A stretch of 64,000 bases of DNA, taken from JAMXLO01 sp964427005. GTDB lineage: Bacteria > Pseudomonadota > Alphaproteobacteria > Acetobacterales > Acetobacteraceae. The DNA lies in contig CAYRTL010000009.1 of the NCBI GenBank assembly GCA_964427005.1, forward strand, positions 13,744 to 77,743, in the 5' to 3' direction. Positions 1-8,725 of this stretch are shown piece by piece. How positions within the stretch are numbered: the first letter of the stretch is position 1; each line of letters begins with the position of its first letter. The notes under the pieces were generated by a model, which saw nothing but the letters and a program-made list of their open reading frames with translations, made no database searches and was not told the origin of the DNA. The position numbers were made by a program, and so were the translations under genes.

Positions 1-123
1 CTGGGCTCGACATTCGCCATAGCGGGAGGCCATGGCCTTGGCCTTCGTCCGGCAATGCTACTCGGCGGCGCGGTTCAGCTTGCCGGTGCCGCTGCGGCTT
101 GGCTCGCGCTGCGGCAACGCTAA
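1..123 (+). CDS. Partial C-terminus of a membrane protein, probably MFS transporter
   Basis: An open frame enters from the left edge and stops with TAA at 121-123. The 40 visible residues are Gly/Ala/Leu-rich and hydrophobic, with a short basic end (ALRQR), as in the last helix of an MFS carrier. It is convergent with the next MFS gene and their stop codons overlap by a few bases. Family assignment rests on composition and position only. Confidence 0.45.
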   Translation: MGSTFAIAGGHGLGLRPAMLLGGAVQLAGAAAAWLALRQR

Positions 124-1367
124 CGGAAGGCGAAAGCCAGTCGTGGGTTTCCGTGTTGCCGCGACACCAGGAAGCCGACCACCAGCAGATTGGCAATGTT
201 GAAGAACACGCCGACGCCGAACGCCGGCGCATAGAACCCGAAGTGGTCGTACAACATGCCCGCGAGCCAGCTTCCGAACGCCATCCCGCCCATGCCGAGA
301 AAGAAGAATGTGGGTACGCGCCATGACGCCTCGGATGACGGGAACAGCTCACGGATCGCCACCACATAGGACGGGATGATTCCCGAGAAGCCGAGACCGA
401 ATGCCGCGGACACCGCGAACAGGCCGACCTCGTTCTGCGTCAACAGAAATGCAATGGTAGCTACGGCCTGACACGCCGAACCGGCCATGACGGCACGCAG
501 CCCGCCAATGCGATCGGCGAGCATGCCCCAGAACTGCCGGCTGATGAACGCGCAGGCGAGCAGTACTGATAGCATCGCGGCGCCATGCGTCGGCGCAATG
601 CCGAGATCGGTGCAGAATGCCACAAGGTGGCCGTTCGGCACGGACATCGGGATACAACAGAAGAACGCGGCCACGCAGATCAGCAACAGTGCCAGATTTG
701 GCGACATGCCCAGAACCGGCGCACCCTTGCGAGGCCCGGAGGACAGCGCGTGGATGGCATGGGCTTCGGGTGAAGGCCGCAGACCAATCAGCGTAAGTGG
801 CAAAATCACCATAAGCACGACAACGGAGTAGGACAGCATGGTCATCGGCCAGCCGTACAGCGCGATGCCACGCTCGAATAGCGATGGCCAGATGATCCCG
901 GCGATGTACTGGCCAGAGGAGATAAGAGCCAAGGCCGAGCCGCGGCGGCGATCGAACCAGCGGCTCACATACACCACGAGCGGCGCATAAATGGCGCCAT
1001 TGCCGATCAGGCCAATCAGCAGGCCGTGCCCGACATAAAGCGCCCAGACGCTGCCGGTGGAGGACAGCGCGAGGCCTGCTGCCATCATCACGGCACCGAT
1101 CATCACGCAGAAGCGGATGCCGATGCGATCGGCGACCCAGCCCATCATGATGCCACCGAGACCGGTGCCCACCCAAACCAGCGCGCCGGCCAGCGCCACC
1201 ACCGAACGGTCGGTGCCCAACGTCTCCTGGATCGGCTTCAGCGCGACCACGACCAGAAGCGGCGAGCCATACGAGATCGAGAGAATTGCCAGGGTCAGCC
1301 AGGCAGCGGACCACGACGCGCGGCTCTCGATACTGCCCGCGCGCTGCGGCGCCATGGTGTCCGGCAT
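120..1367 (-). CDS. MFS transporter (monocarboxylate/OFA-like)
   Basis: A 415-residue polytopic inner-membrane protein with about 12 hydrophobic segments and the MFS loop signature GWVADRIGIR after helix 2, echoed by GMLADRIGG in the second half. The start ATG at 1367 was chosen over upstream in-frame starts because GGGAGGAG lies about 9 bases before it and the longer N-terminus is not hydrophobic or conserved-looking. It diverges from the CaiB-type CoA-transferase gene 79 bases away, so an organic-acid or carnitine-like substrate is a reasonable inference; the substrate itself is unknown. Confidence 0.85.
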   Translation of the reverse strand: MPDTMAPQRAGSIESRASWSAAWLTLAILSISYGSPLLVVVALKPIQETLGTDRSVVALAGALVWVGTGLGGIMMGWVADRIGIRFCVMIGAVMMAAGLALSSTGSVWALYVGHGLLIGLIGNGAIYAPLVVYVSRWFDRRRGSALALISSGQYIAGIIWPSLFERGIALYGWPMTMLSYSVVVLMVILPLTLIGLRPSPEAHAIHALSSGPRKGAPVLGMSPNLALLLICVAAFFCCIPMSVPNGHLVAFCTDLGIAPTHGAAMLSVLLACAFISRQFWGMLADRIGGLRAVMAGSACQAVATIAFLLTQNEVGLFAVSAAFGLGFSGIIPSYVVAIRELFPSSEASWRVPTFFFLGMGGMAFGSWLAGMLYDHFGFYAPAFGVGVFFNIANLLVVGFLVSRQHGNPRLAFAFR

Positions 1368-1446
1368 TGCCGGCGTCTCCTCCCAGGGTATAAGCGGCAA
1401 GCCGGTATGGACCGGCAACGCGGTCCGGGCAAGCTGGAGAGACGGC

Positions 1447-2667
1447 ATGAGTGACCCCATTGGCGCGCAGCCCACCGGACCACTTCGCGGTCTGCGCGTG
1501 TTCGATCTGACGCGCGTGCTGGCCGGGCCGACTTGCGTGCAGATGCTGGCCGATCTTGGCGCCGACGTGATCAAGATCGAGCGGCCTGGTGCCGGCGACG
1601 ATACGCGCGGTTTCGCGCCGCCCTACATGCCGGGGACCAAGGAAAGCGCCTATTTCGTCGGTGTGAACCGCAACAAGCGGTCGGTCACGCTTGATATTTC
1701 GCAATCAGAGGGCCAGGAGATCGCGCTGAAGCTCATCGCGCAGTGCGACATCCTGGTGGAGAATTTTAAAGTCGGCGCGCTGGCGAAATACGGGCTTGGC
1801 TATGAGCAACTGCACGCGAAATTCCCGCGGCTGATCTATTGCTCGATCACAGGCTTCGGCCAGACGGGGCCATACGCGCCTCGGCCGGGTTATGACTCGC
1901 TGATCCAGGCCATGGGTGGCGTGATGAGCCTGACCGGCGAACCGGATGGGCTGCCGCAGAAAGTTGGCGTCCCCGTCGCCGATCTGTTCGCTGGTCTGTA
2001 TGGCTGCATCGGTATTCTGGCCGCGCTGCGGCATCGCGATGCAACAGGGCAGGGGCAGCAGATCGACATCGGCATGCTGGATACGCACATCGCATGGTTG
2101 GCGAATCAGGGAATGAACTACCTCGCGACCGGCGACAACCCGGCACGTCTTGGCAACCAGCATCCGAACATCGTGCCGTATCAGGTATTTCCCACGGCCG
2201 ATGGTCACATCGTGCTGTCGATCGGGAATGACCCGACGTTCAAGCGGTTCTGCGAAGCGTTCGCGCTGACGCATCTGCTCGAGGATGCACGCTTCGCCAC
2301 CAACGCGGCACGGGTGGAGAACCGGCAACTCGTCACCGATACCCTGACGCCGGTGATGCAAGCACAGAAGACCGCGTGGTGGGTGGAGCGGCTGGAGGCG
2401 CTGAAGATCGGCTGTGGGCCAATCAACAAGCTGTCGGACGTGTTCGCCGATCCGCAGGTGATTGCGCGCGGTGTGGTGCGTGAGATGGAGCATGGATCGG
2501 GCGAGAAGGTGAAGGTGATCGCCAATCCCGTGCGGCTGTCAGAAACACCGCCGGATTATCGTATCGCACCGCCCTTGCTGGGCGAGCACACTGATCAGGT
2601 GCTGCTTGAACGGCTAAGCTTTGATGCGAATGCAATCGCGGAGCTACGGGCGAAGGGGGTGATTTGA
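1447..2667 (+). CDS. CaiB/BaiF family CoA-transferase (class III)
   Basis: A 406-residue family III CoA-transferase, the normal length. The N-terminal pattern LRVFDLTRVLAGPTCVQMLADLGADVIKIE is characteristic, followed by NRNKRSVTLDI and the DILVENF segment; the nucleophilic Asp expected in this family would be in the middle of the N-terminal half. These enzymes move CoA between acyl-CoA and a free carboxylic acid. The start ATG 1447 has GGAGAG upstream. The next gene starts inside its stop codon (TTGA), so the two are translationally coupled. The acid substrate is not identifiable. Confidence 0.9.
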   Translation: MSDPIGAQPTGPLRGLRVFDLTRVLAGPTCVQMLADLGADVIKIERPGAGDDTRGFAPPYMPGTKESAYFVGVNRNKRSVTLDISQSEGQEIALKLIAQCDILVENFKVGALAKYGLGYEQLHAKFPRLIYCSITGFGQTGPYAPRPGYDSLIQAMGGVMSLTGEPDGLPQKVGVPVADLFAGLYGCIGILAALRHRDATGQGQQIDIGMLDTHIAWLANQGMNYLATGDNPARLGNQHPNIVPYQVFPTADGHIVLSIGNDPTFKRFCEAFALTHLLEDARFATNAARVENRQLVTDTLTPVMQAQKTAWWVERLEALKIGCGPINKLSDVFADPQVIARGVVREMEHGSGEKVKVIANPVRLSETPPDYRIAPPLLGEHTDQVLLERLSFDANAIAELRAKGVI

Positions 2668-3581
2668 CCGATCTATGGGTCAGGCAACTGCCGGCGCAAA
2701 AAACCTATCTGCCGTTCGAGAGCGGCCCATATCGCATGGCGATGGCCCTTACCACGGTTCCGGAAACTGACTGGTTTGAAATCGACTCACGCTATTCGGA
2801 CGAAATCGCCGAACGGCGCCGCCTGTTGTCGGAGCGACATCAGGACGTTTTTGGCGCGCTGCCTGTCTCTGACGCTGCACGTTCGGAAACTTTGCAGGAA
2901 GTCGCTGACAACCTCGCCACGCATCGTCCGAGGTGGTTCGCACGCGACGGCGATGTCCTACGCAGCGCACTGACCGGCGAAGCATGGAACCTTGCCGAAC
3001 CGGAGTACGATCCGCTGGAAGTTGCCGGTCGGCTGGTGCAGGAGGATCTCTGTATCATCCAGCAGACTGACGAAGGCCCGATCTTCACGGCAGCCGTTCT
3101 CTGCTTTCCCAGCCGCTGGCGGCTGCATGAGAAACTCGGCAAGCCACTGGTTTCGGTTCATGGTCCGGTGCCTTGCTATCAGGAACGTTTGGCAACCCCA
3201 GTCGATCGCTTCATGGCGAAAGTGAAGCCAGGCCACATCGCGTCACGGCTGAACTGGTCGGTGCTCGACGACGCCACGATGTTTCAACCGACAGGCAAGT
3301 GGCGTGAGGCGACCAATGATGCGATCACACCGGAAAATGCCGGCGAAACGTTATTCCTCCGCGTCGAACGCCAGACATTGCGCCGGCTGCCGCAATCCGG
3401 TGCGATCCTGTTTGGTATTCGCGTCCACTCCTACCCGTTGGTGCGCGCGATCACCACGCCCGCGGCCGCATCGCGTCTCGCGCAGGCGGTGCGCGCGCTG
3501 CCCGAGGCGACCGTTCGTTACAAGAGCCTCAGGGCATACGGCCCAGCTCTGCTCGCCTGGCTGGACGGAAGATCGAGCTGA
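2664..3581 (+). CDS. DUF3445 family, heme-dependent oxidative N-demethylase-like protein
   Basis: A 305-residue protein matching the DUF3445 pattern: an N-terminal LPFESGPYRMAMAL segment, the central FPSRWRLHEKLGKPL motif, VHGPVP, and RLNWSVLDD. Characterised members are heme-dependent oxidative N-demethylases acting on small amines such as dimethylamine. The start is TTG 2664, which overlaps the TGA of the CoA-transferase, with a run of G as ribosome site. The MFS gene follows 8 bases later, so CoA-transferase, demethylase-like protein and transporter form one unit, possibly for a methylated amine or betaine. Confidence 0.8.
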   Translation: MTDLWVRQLPAQKTYLPFESGPYRMAMALTTVPETDWFEIDSRYSDEIAERRRLLSERHQDVFGALPVSDAARSETLQEVADNLATHRPRWFARDGDVLRSALTGEAWNLAEPEYDPLEVAGRLVQEDLCIIQQTDEGPIFTAAVLCFPSRWRLHEKLGKPLVSVHGPVPCYQERLATPVDRFMAKVKPGHIASRLNWSVLDDATMFQPTGKWREATNDAITPENAGETLFLRVERQTLRRLPQSGAILFGIRVHSYPLVRAITTPAAASRLAQAVRALPEATVRYKSLRAYGPALLAWLDGRSS

Positions 3582-3589
3582 GTGCGCCA

Positions 3590-4804
3590 TTGTCCCTGAG
3601 CCCATCCAGACGCCAGGCTGGCCTGTTGCTCGCCGCCGCCTTCATCACCTTTGCCGTCGGCGCGGCCTGCATGCACTCCTACACTGTGTTTCTGGTCGCC
3701 TTCATTGAGGCGTTCGGCTGGAGCCGCGCGGAAAGTTCCATCGCCTACGCAGTCTCGCAGCTCATCAGTGGCGTGACATCGCCACTCGTCGGCGCGTTGG
3801 TGGACCGGCTCGGGCCACGGAAGCTCATCCTGATGGGTGGCTCTCTCCTGGCGGCAGGACTTGTCGCCAGTTCGTTTGCCAACGCGCTGTGGCAGGTCAT
3901 CCTGCTGTATGGAGTTGTGATGACGCTCGGCGCCAACTGCCTGGGGTTGGTGGTCTTTGTACCCATCCTGTCACGGCGCTTTGTGCGCAACCGCGGGATG
4001 GCCGTCGCGGTGGTGCAATCGGCCAACGGGTTCGCAAGGGCCTTCTCCGCCCCGCTGTCGCAAATCCTCATCGCCGGGTTGGGCTGGCGCGGCGCGTACC
4101 TGGCCCAAGGCGGCTTCATGGCGGCGGCATTTCTGCCGTTAGCCGCCCTGTTTGGCCATTCCGTGGGCGAAAGGGCGTCAAGGGCGCTCGATAGGGACGG
4201 TACCGGCGCGCATTGGACTCTGCCCCGTGCGATCCGGACGCCGCATTTCTGGCTGCTGTTCCTGGTGTATGTGTTCACCGGTCTCGGCAGCTTCCTTGTG
4301 GCGCTGCACCAGCTCGCCTTCGCCGTCACTGTGGGCTTCGACAAGCTGTATGCGGCCGAGGTCCTCGGTCTCGGCGCCTTTCTCTCACTTCCGGGGGTAA
4401 TCATCACAGGCGTGCTGTCCGATTACGTCGGCCGCGAACTGTCGGCCGTCGTGACCTACGGCACCTCGATCTTCGGCGTCGCATGCGCGATGCTCATTAC
4501 GTCACCGGATCAGCATCTGCTGCTGTGGCTGCACTCGTGCTTCTTCGGACTGACCTGGGGCGCGCGCGGGCCGGCGATCACCGCGAAAACCGCGGACCTC
4601 TTTCCGGGACCGCAACTTGGCACAATCCTGGGCGTGATCACGATCGGTACCGGTGTCGGCTCCGCGACTGGGTCCTGGCTCGCGGGGTTCACCTTCGATC
4701 TTACCGGCAGTTATCAGGTCGCGTTCGGCCTTTCGATCTTCTTCTACGCATGCGGCAGCGTCGCCTTTTGGGCGTTGCGCCGTCCGCCGGTGCCGAATTG
4801 TTGA
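3590..4804 (+). CDS. MFS transporter
   Basis: A 404-residue carrier with about 12 transmembrane segments, the loop motif GALVDRLGPRK after helix 2 and GVLSDYVGRE in the second half. The first half resembles monocarboxylate/oxalate-formate antiporter type MFS proteins (YTVFLVAFIEAFGWSRAESS). The proposed start is TTG 3590, eight bases after the DUF3445 stop, with only a weak ribosome site; a later start is possible. It is likely co-transcribed with the two genes upstream and probably imports their substrate. Confidence 0.85.
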   Translation: MSLSPSRRQAGLLLAAAFITFAVGAACMHSYTVFLVAFIEAFGWSRAESSIAYAVSQLISGVTSPLVGALVDRLGPRKLILMGGSLLAAGLVASSFANALWQVILLYGVVMTLGANCLGLVVFVPILSRRFVRNRGMAVAVVQSANGFARAFSAPLSQILIAGLGWRGAYLAQGGFMAAAFLPLAALFGHSVGERASRALDRDGTGAHWTLPRAIRTPHFWLLFLVYVFTGLGSFLVALHQLAFAVTVGFDKLYAAEVLGLGAFLSLPGVIITGVLSDYVGRELSAVVTYGTSIFGVACAMLITSPDQHLLLWLHSCFFGLTWGARGPAITAKTADLFPGPQLGTILGVITIGTGVGSATGSWLAGFTFDLTGSYQVAFGLSIFFYACGSVAFWALRRPPVPNC

Positions 4805-4880
4805 ACCTGTTCACTTTCTCGCTGGCGTCCGCTTCGCCAGACGGCTAAAAAGCGTGCATCACGAGATTTGGATTGCCCCG

Positions 4881-5084
4881 ATGCGCCTTGTTGCTGCTCT
4901 GCTGACCCTGGCCTGCCTTTCCGGTTGCGGTACGGCTACTGCACCGACACAAGCGGAGCATGCTCTGGTGCGCTACGACGATGAGTGGCGCCAGCGCCAG
5001 GCAGTGCTGGATGCGGAGGCGATCCTGCAAGGCATGGCCCAGGCCCGTCAGCGCCACGAAGAAATGGCTCGGACTGCGCGGTAG
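4881..5084 (+). CDS. Small predicted lipoprotein
   Basis: A 67-residue protein with a short signal peptide (MRLVAALLTLACLSGC) ending in a lipobox L-S-G-C with Cys at residue 16, so it is probably lipid-anchored. The mature part is charged and helical (EWRQRQAVLDAEAILQGMAQ). It follows the MFS gene by 76 bases and is convergent with the GHMP kinase gene (8 bases apart). No family recognised. Confidence 0.65.
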   Translation: MRLVAALLTLACLSGCGTATAPTQAEHALVRYDDEWRQRQAVLDAEAILQGMAQARQRHEEMARTAR

Positions 5085-5092
5085 CGTCCCAC

Positions 5093-6250
5093 TCAGACTC
5101 TCCAGGCCTGCGCACCGCCTTTCGTGAAATTGCACGGTCGCACCGTCCCTTCGCGCTCCAGGGCACGGACCAGTTGTGGGCGCCTTTCCGGCGGCACCAG
5201 GAAGAACAAGTAACCGCCGCCTCCCGCGCCCGAGACCTTGCCGGCACATGCGCCCGCGGCGAGCGCGATGTCATAAATGCGCTCGATTTCCGCGTTGGTG
5301 ATGCGAGCTGCGGTGCGTTTCTTGGCCTCCCAGCTCCGGCTCAGCGTTTGGCTGAACGCGGCCAGATCGTTGTGTAGGAGCGCGCCCTTCATGACATGGG
5401 CATCCCGCTTGATCTGATGCATCGCCTCCAGCGATGCCTCATGGCCGCTGCACAGGTTCTGCGACTGCTCCTTGATGATCTTTGAGGATTCGCGAGAGAT
5501 GCCGGTGTCGAACAGCACCAGCATCGCCTCCAGTTCCATCAACGTCGCCTGACGGATGCGCAGTGGATTGACAATGGCATGCTGGCCCTTGAATTCGATG
5601 AAATTGATTCCCCCGAAGGTAGCGGCGTACTGATCCTGACGCCCGCCTGCTTGCCCGACATCGACGCGTTCAATCGTGTAGGCTAGATCTGCGATCTCAT
5701 ATTCACTCAATGGCAGCGCCAGCAGCTCGCGATAGGCTTCGAGCATGGCGACGACAAGCGTCGACGACGAACCCAATCCCGAGCCAGCCGCCGCATCCGA
5801 CCATGTCATTACGGATAGCGGCGGACAGGCGCCACCGAGGAACTGTGTTACGACGCGCCGATAGACCGCCTTGTGCAGCGCCAAAACGCCAGATGGGACC
5901 ATCTCTGCATCGGCCTCCATCTCCAGCTCTTGCCCGCCGTCCACAGCAACGAGCCCCACCTTGCGGTCGCTCCGCACTTGGATGGAGCAGTGGGCGAACA
6001 TTCCGATGGTTGCGTTGAGCACGCAGCCGCCGAACCTGTCGCAGTAGGGCGAGACGTCGGTGCCGCCGCCAGCGAAGCCCAGGCGCAATGGCGCGCGGGC
6101 GTGCACCTTCGTCACACGCGCCGATTGATCCAGCAGCGTCCTGACATTGATCGTGCCGTGCTGCGTCGCAGGCGCCCAGTCGTGGCTATCGGTCGTAGTC
6201 TCCCGCAGGGCCGGTGCAGAGTCAGCCAGTGCAAGTTCGGTGAACTGCAT
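5093..6250 (-). CDS. GHMP family sugar kinase (HddA-like)
   Basis: A 385-residue GHMP kinase. It has the N-terminal substrate motif APLRLGFAGGGTD (sugar 7-phosphate kinase type), the ATP loop AAAGSGLGSSST, and the C-terminal GAGGGG motif. The closest group is D-glycero-D-manno-heptose 7-phosphate kinase and relatives. Start ATG 6250 was chosen because it overlaps the TGA of the methyltransferase gene by one base; the longer frame simply reads through that gene. It is third in the rfbG-methyltransferase-kinase operon, so a role in making a modified sugar for surface polysaccharide is likely. Confidence 0.8.
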   Translation of the reverse strand: MQFTELALADSAPALRETTTDSHDWAPATQHGTINVRTLLDQSARVTKVHARAPLRLGFAGGGTDVSPYCDRFGGCVLNATIGMFAHCSIQVRSDRKVGLVAVDGGQELEMEADAEMVPSGVLALHKAVYRRVVTQFLGGACPPLSVMTWSDAAAGSGLGSSSTLVVAMLEAYRELLALPLSEYEIADLAYTIERVDVGQAGGRQDQYAATFGGINFIEFKGQHAIVNPLRIRQATLMELEAMLVLFDTGISRESSKIIKEQSQNLCSGHEASLEAMHQIKRDAHVMKGALLHNDLAAFSQTLSRSWEAKKRTAARITNAEIERIYDIALAAGACAGKVSGAGGGGYLFFLVPPERRPQLVRALEREGTVRPCNFTKGGAQAWRV

Positions 6251-7482
6251 CAGATCACCTGCAGCTCTGGGATCGCCACGACGAACCTGCCACCCCAATC
6301 ACGCACACGCTGCATCTGCTCGATGATTTCGTTCCTCAGGTTCCATGGCAGGATGAAGACGAAGTCGGGCCGGCTCTTGAAGATCTGCTCGGGCGAATAA
6401 ATAGGAATCTGCGTGCCGGGTAGATAGCGGCCCTGCTTGTGCGGGCTGCGATCGACTGTGAAGGCCAGCAGCTCAGGTCCGACGCCACAGTAGTTCAGCA
6501 GCGTGTTGCCCTTGGCAGGTGCGCCGTAAGCTGCGACCATTTTGTCTTGCCGGCGTGCGGTGATCAGAAATTCCAGGACCTGGCATTTGATCTCCACCAC
6601 GCGAGCGGCAAACCGGTCGTAGGTGGTTGGTTGGGCCAGACCGGCGGCTTCCTCCTCCGCGAGCACAGCGTTGAAACGTGTAGTGCGCTGACGCGTGGCG
6701 TCGTCCGCGTGACAGGCATGGATACGCAAAGACCCGCCGTGCGTCGGCACACGATCCACATCGAAGACTTTCAAGCCGTGATGCGCGAACACCCTGTCCA
6801 CCACACCCAGGCTGAAATACGAGAAGTGCTCGTGATAGATCGTGTCGAACTGCCCCTCCGCGATCAGGCGCATCAGGTGAGGAAATTCGACAGTGACGAT
6901 CCCCGACGGCTTTAGCAGGATGGGGATGCCCGCGACGAAGTCGTTCAGATCCGGCACATGCGCCAGGACATTGTTGGCGCAGATCAAATCGGCTTGCCGG
7001 CCTTGCTCTGCCAGCCGCCGTGCGGCGGCGACACCGAAGAAGGCCACTTCGGTAGGTATACCCTTCGCCTCTGCCACGCGCGCGACATTGGCTGCTGGCT
7101 CTATGCCAAGGATCCGAACCCCGCGTTCGCGGAAATACTGCAGCAGGTATCCATCATTGCTGGCGATCTCTACGACAAGCGACTGGGCATCCAACCCAAG
7201 CTCTCGCGCCATCTCCGCCGCATAAGTCTTGGCGTGATGCAGCCAGGATTCGGAGAAGGACGAAAAATACAGGTAGTCGCCGAATATCTCTTCCGCCGAG
7301 GCGACTTGATCGAGCTGCACCAGCAGGCAATTGTCGCAAACGAATGCGTGTAACGGGTAATGCGGCTCCGTCATGCGGAGCTGGTCAGCCGTCAGAAACG
7401 CATTCGACAGCGGCGCGCGGCCGAGATCGACGAAGGTGCGCTTGAGCTCGCTGCGGCAGAAGCGGCAAGTGCTCGGCGTCAT
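6250..7482 (-). CDS. Nucleotide-sugar C-methyltransferase-like protein
   Basis: A 410-residue SAM-dependent methyltransferase of the NDP-hexose C-methyltransferase type. It starts with a zinc-binding Cys motif (CRFC, then CDNC about 46 residues later), has the SAM site VVEIASNDGYLLQYF, the HEHFSYFS segment and the C-terminal domain AYGAPAKGNTLLNY typical of this family. Start ATG 7482 overlaps the rfbG stop (ATGA) and has GGGAGG upstream. Together with the CDP-glucose dehydratase it would methylate a keto-deoxy sugar; the exact product is not determined. Confidence 0.82.
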   Translation of the reverse strand: MTPSTCRFCRSELKRTFVDLGRAPLSNAFLTADQLRMTEPHYPLHAFVCDNCLLVQLDQVASAEEIFGDYLYFSSFSESWLHHAKTYAAEMARELGLDAQSLVVEIASNDGYLLQYFRERGVRILGIEPAANVARVAEAKGIPTEVAFFGVAAARRLAEQGRQADLICANNVLAHVPDLNDFVAGIPILLKPSGIVTVEFPHLMRLIAEGQFDTIYHEHFSYFSLGVVDRVFAHHGLKVFDVDRVPTHGGSLRIHACHADDATRQRTTRFNAVLAEEEAAGLAQPTTYDRFAARVVEIKCQVLEFLITARRQDKMVAAYGAPAKGNTLLNYCGVGPELLAFTVDRSPHKQGRYLPGTQIPIYSPEQIFKSRPDFVFILPWNLRNEIIEQMQRVRDWGGRFVVAIPELQVI

Positions 7483-8561
7483 GCCGGAGGCCTCCCGGAA
7501 TAGCGCGCAAGTTGCTCGTCGGTCAGCGCAAGCGCCGGTTCGCCGGATACGAGCCGCCGGTACCACTCTATCGTCCACGTCAGTCCGTCCTCGATGCGCA
7601 ACCGCGGTTTCCATCCCAACATCTGGCGCGCGCGAGAGGCATCCAGCTTCAACCATGACGCTTCATGACTGCTGTCATCGACTGCCACCGACCAGGCTGT
7701 ATCGTCGCCCCATTGCTGGACGATTTGGCTGACGATCCATTCCACCGAGCGCGCATCCTCATCCGCCGGGCCGAAGTTCCAGCCGTCCCCGAAGCACGCT
7801 GGTTCCGCCATCAGGTGTTCCGCGAGCAGCAGATAACCGCAGAGCGGTTCCAGTACGTGCTGCCACGGGCGGATGGCATGCGGGTTGCGGATTGTGATCC
7901 GGCCGTTCGCCGCTAGCGCCTTCATGCAGTCTGGCAGCAGCCGATCTGCCGCCCAGTCGCCGCCGCCGATGACATTGCCGGCGCGCGCGGTCGCGATGCC
8001 AACCCTGGCATCAGAAAAGAATGATCGCCGGTACGCCGCGGCGACAAGTTCTGCGCAACCCTTGGAGCTGCTGTAGGGGTCGTGGCCACCCATCGCCTCG
8101 GTCTCGCGATAGGCCCAGGGCCATTCGCGGTTCTCGTAGCATTTGTCGCTCGTGATCAGGACTGCGGCCCGTACGCTTGCGGCCGATCGAATAGCCTCCA
8201 GCACGTGCACGGTGCCCATGACGTTTGTTGCAAAGGTTTCCACCGGCTGCTGGTAAGACAAGCGAACCAAGGGTTGGGCGGCGAGGTGGAACACGATCTC
8301 GGGTTCGCTGTCGCGGATCGCCTCCGTGACGGTGGCCAGGTAGCGGATATCGCAATATGCCGTTGGGATCAGCCGTTCCAATCCAGCCAGGTGAAACAGG
8401 CTTGGTTCGGTTGGAGGCGGCAGCGAAAGGCCCGAGACGCTGGCGCCCATTCGATGCAACCACAGGCTTAGCCATGCTCCCTTGAAGCCGGTGTTGCCGA
8501 CGACAAGGACGCGTCTGCTGTCCCAGAACGCCCGGTTCGGGGTCGCCGACCTGCCCTGCAT
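7479..8561 (-). CDS. rfbG: CDP-glucose 4,6-dehydratase
   Basis: A 360-residue extended SDR enzyme, the usual length. Visible are the NAD-binding GNTGFKG motif near residue 23, HLAAQPLVRLSY, the TSDKCY active-site loop and the catalytic Y-S-S-S-K. The wording VLVVGNTGFKGAWLSLWL and IRPWQHVLEPL is typical of CDP-glucose 4,6-dehydratase rather than dTDP-glucose enzymes. The product is CDP-4-keto-6-deoxyglucose. Start ATG 8561 has GGAGG 9 bases upstream; a GTG one codon earlier is possible. It is first in a three-gene overlapping operon. Confidence 0.88.
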   Translation of the reverse strand: MQGRSATPNRAFWDSRRVLVVGNTGFKGAWLSLWLHRMGASVSGLSLPPPTEPSLFHLAGLERLIPTAYCDIRYLATVTEAIRDSEPEIVFHLAAQPLVRLSYQQPVETFATNVMGTVHVLEAIRSAASVRAAVLITSDKCYENREWPWAYRETEAMGGHDPYSSSKGCAELVAAAYRRSFFSDARVGIATARAGNVIGGGDWAADRLLPDCMKALAANGRITIRNPHAIRPWQHVLEPLCGYLLLAEHLMAEPACFGDGWNFGPADEDARSVEWIVSQIVQQWGDDTAWSVAVDDSSHEASWLKLDASRARQMLGWKPRLRIEDGLTWTIEWYRRLVSGEPALALTDEQLARYSGRPPA

Positions 8562-8725
8562 CACCTGTCACCTCCGCGGCGTTGACGCACGCTTCGCTGG
8601 AGGCGATCTCGCCCTACAAACGTTAACAGTGTTCTAAGGCGGGCTAAGTTGGTCGGCCGCACCTATTGCCTACGCACCCAGAGATTGCTTCGCTGCGCTG
8701 GCCGCGACCGTTGAAGGAGTTGCCG

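Noticed and set aside
1057..1446. N-terminal extension of the CoA-transferase frame
   Set aside because: It is antisense to the MFS gene and has no family similarity; ATG 1447 has its own ribosome site.
6251..6298. Longer GHMP kinase start at 6298
   Set aside because: It reads inside the methyltransferase gene; ATG 6250 gives the standard one-base overlap.
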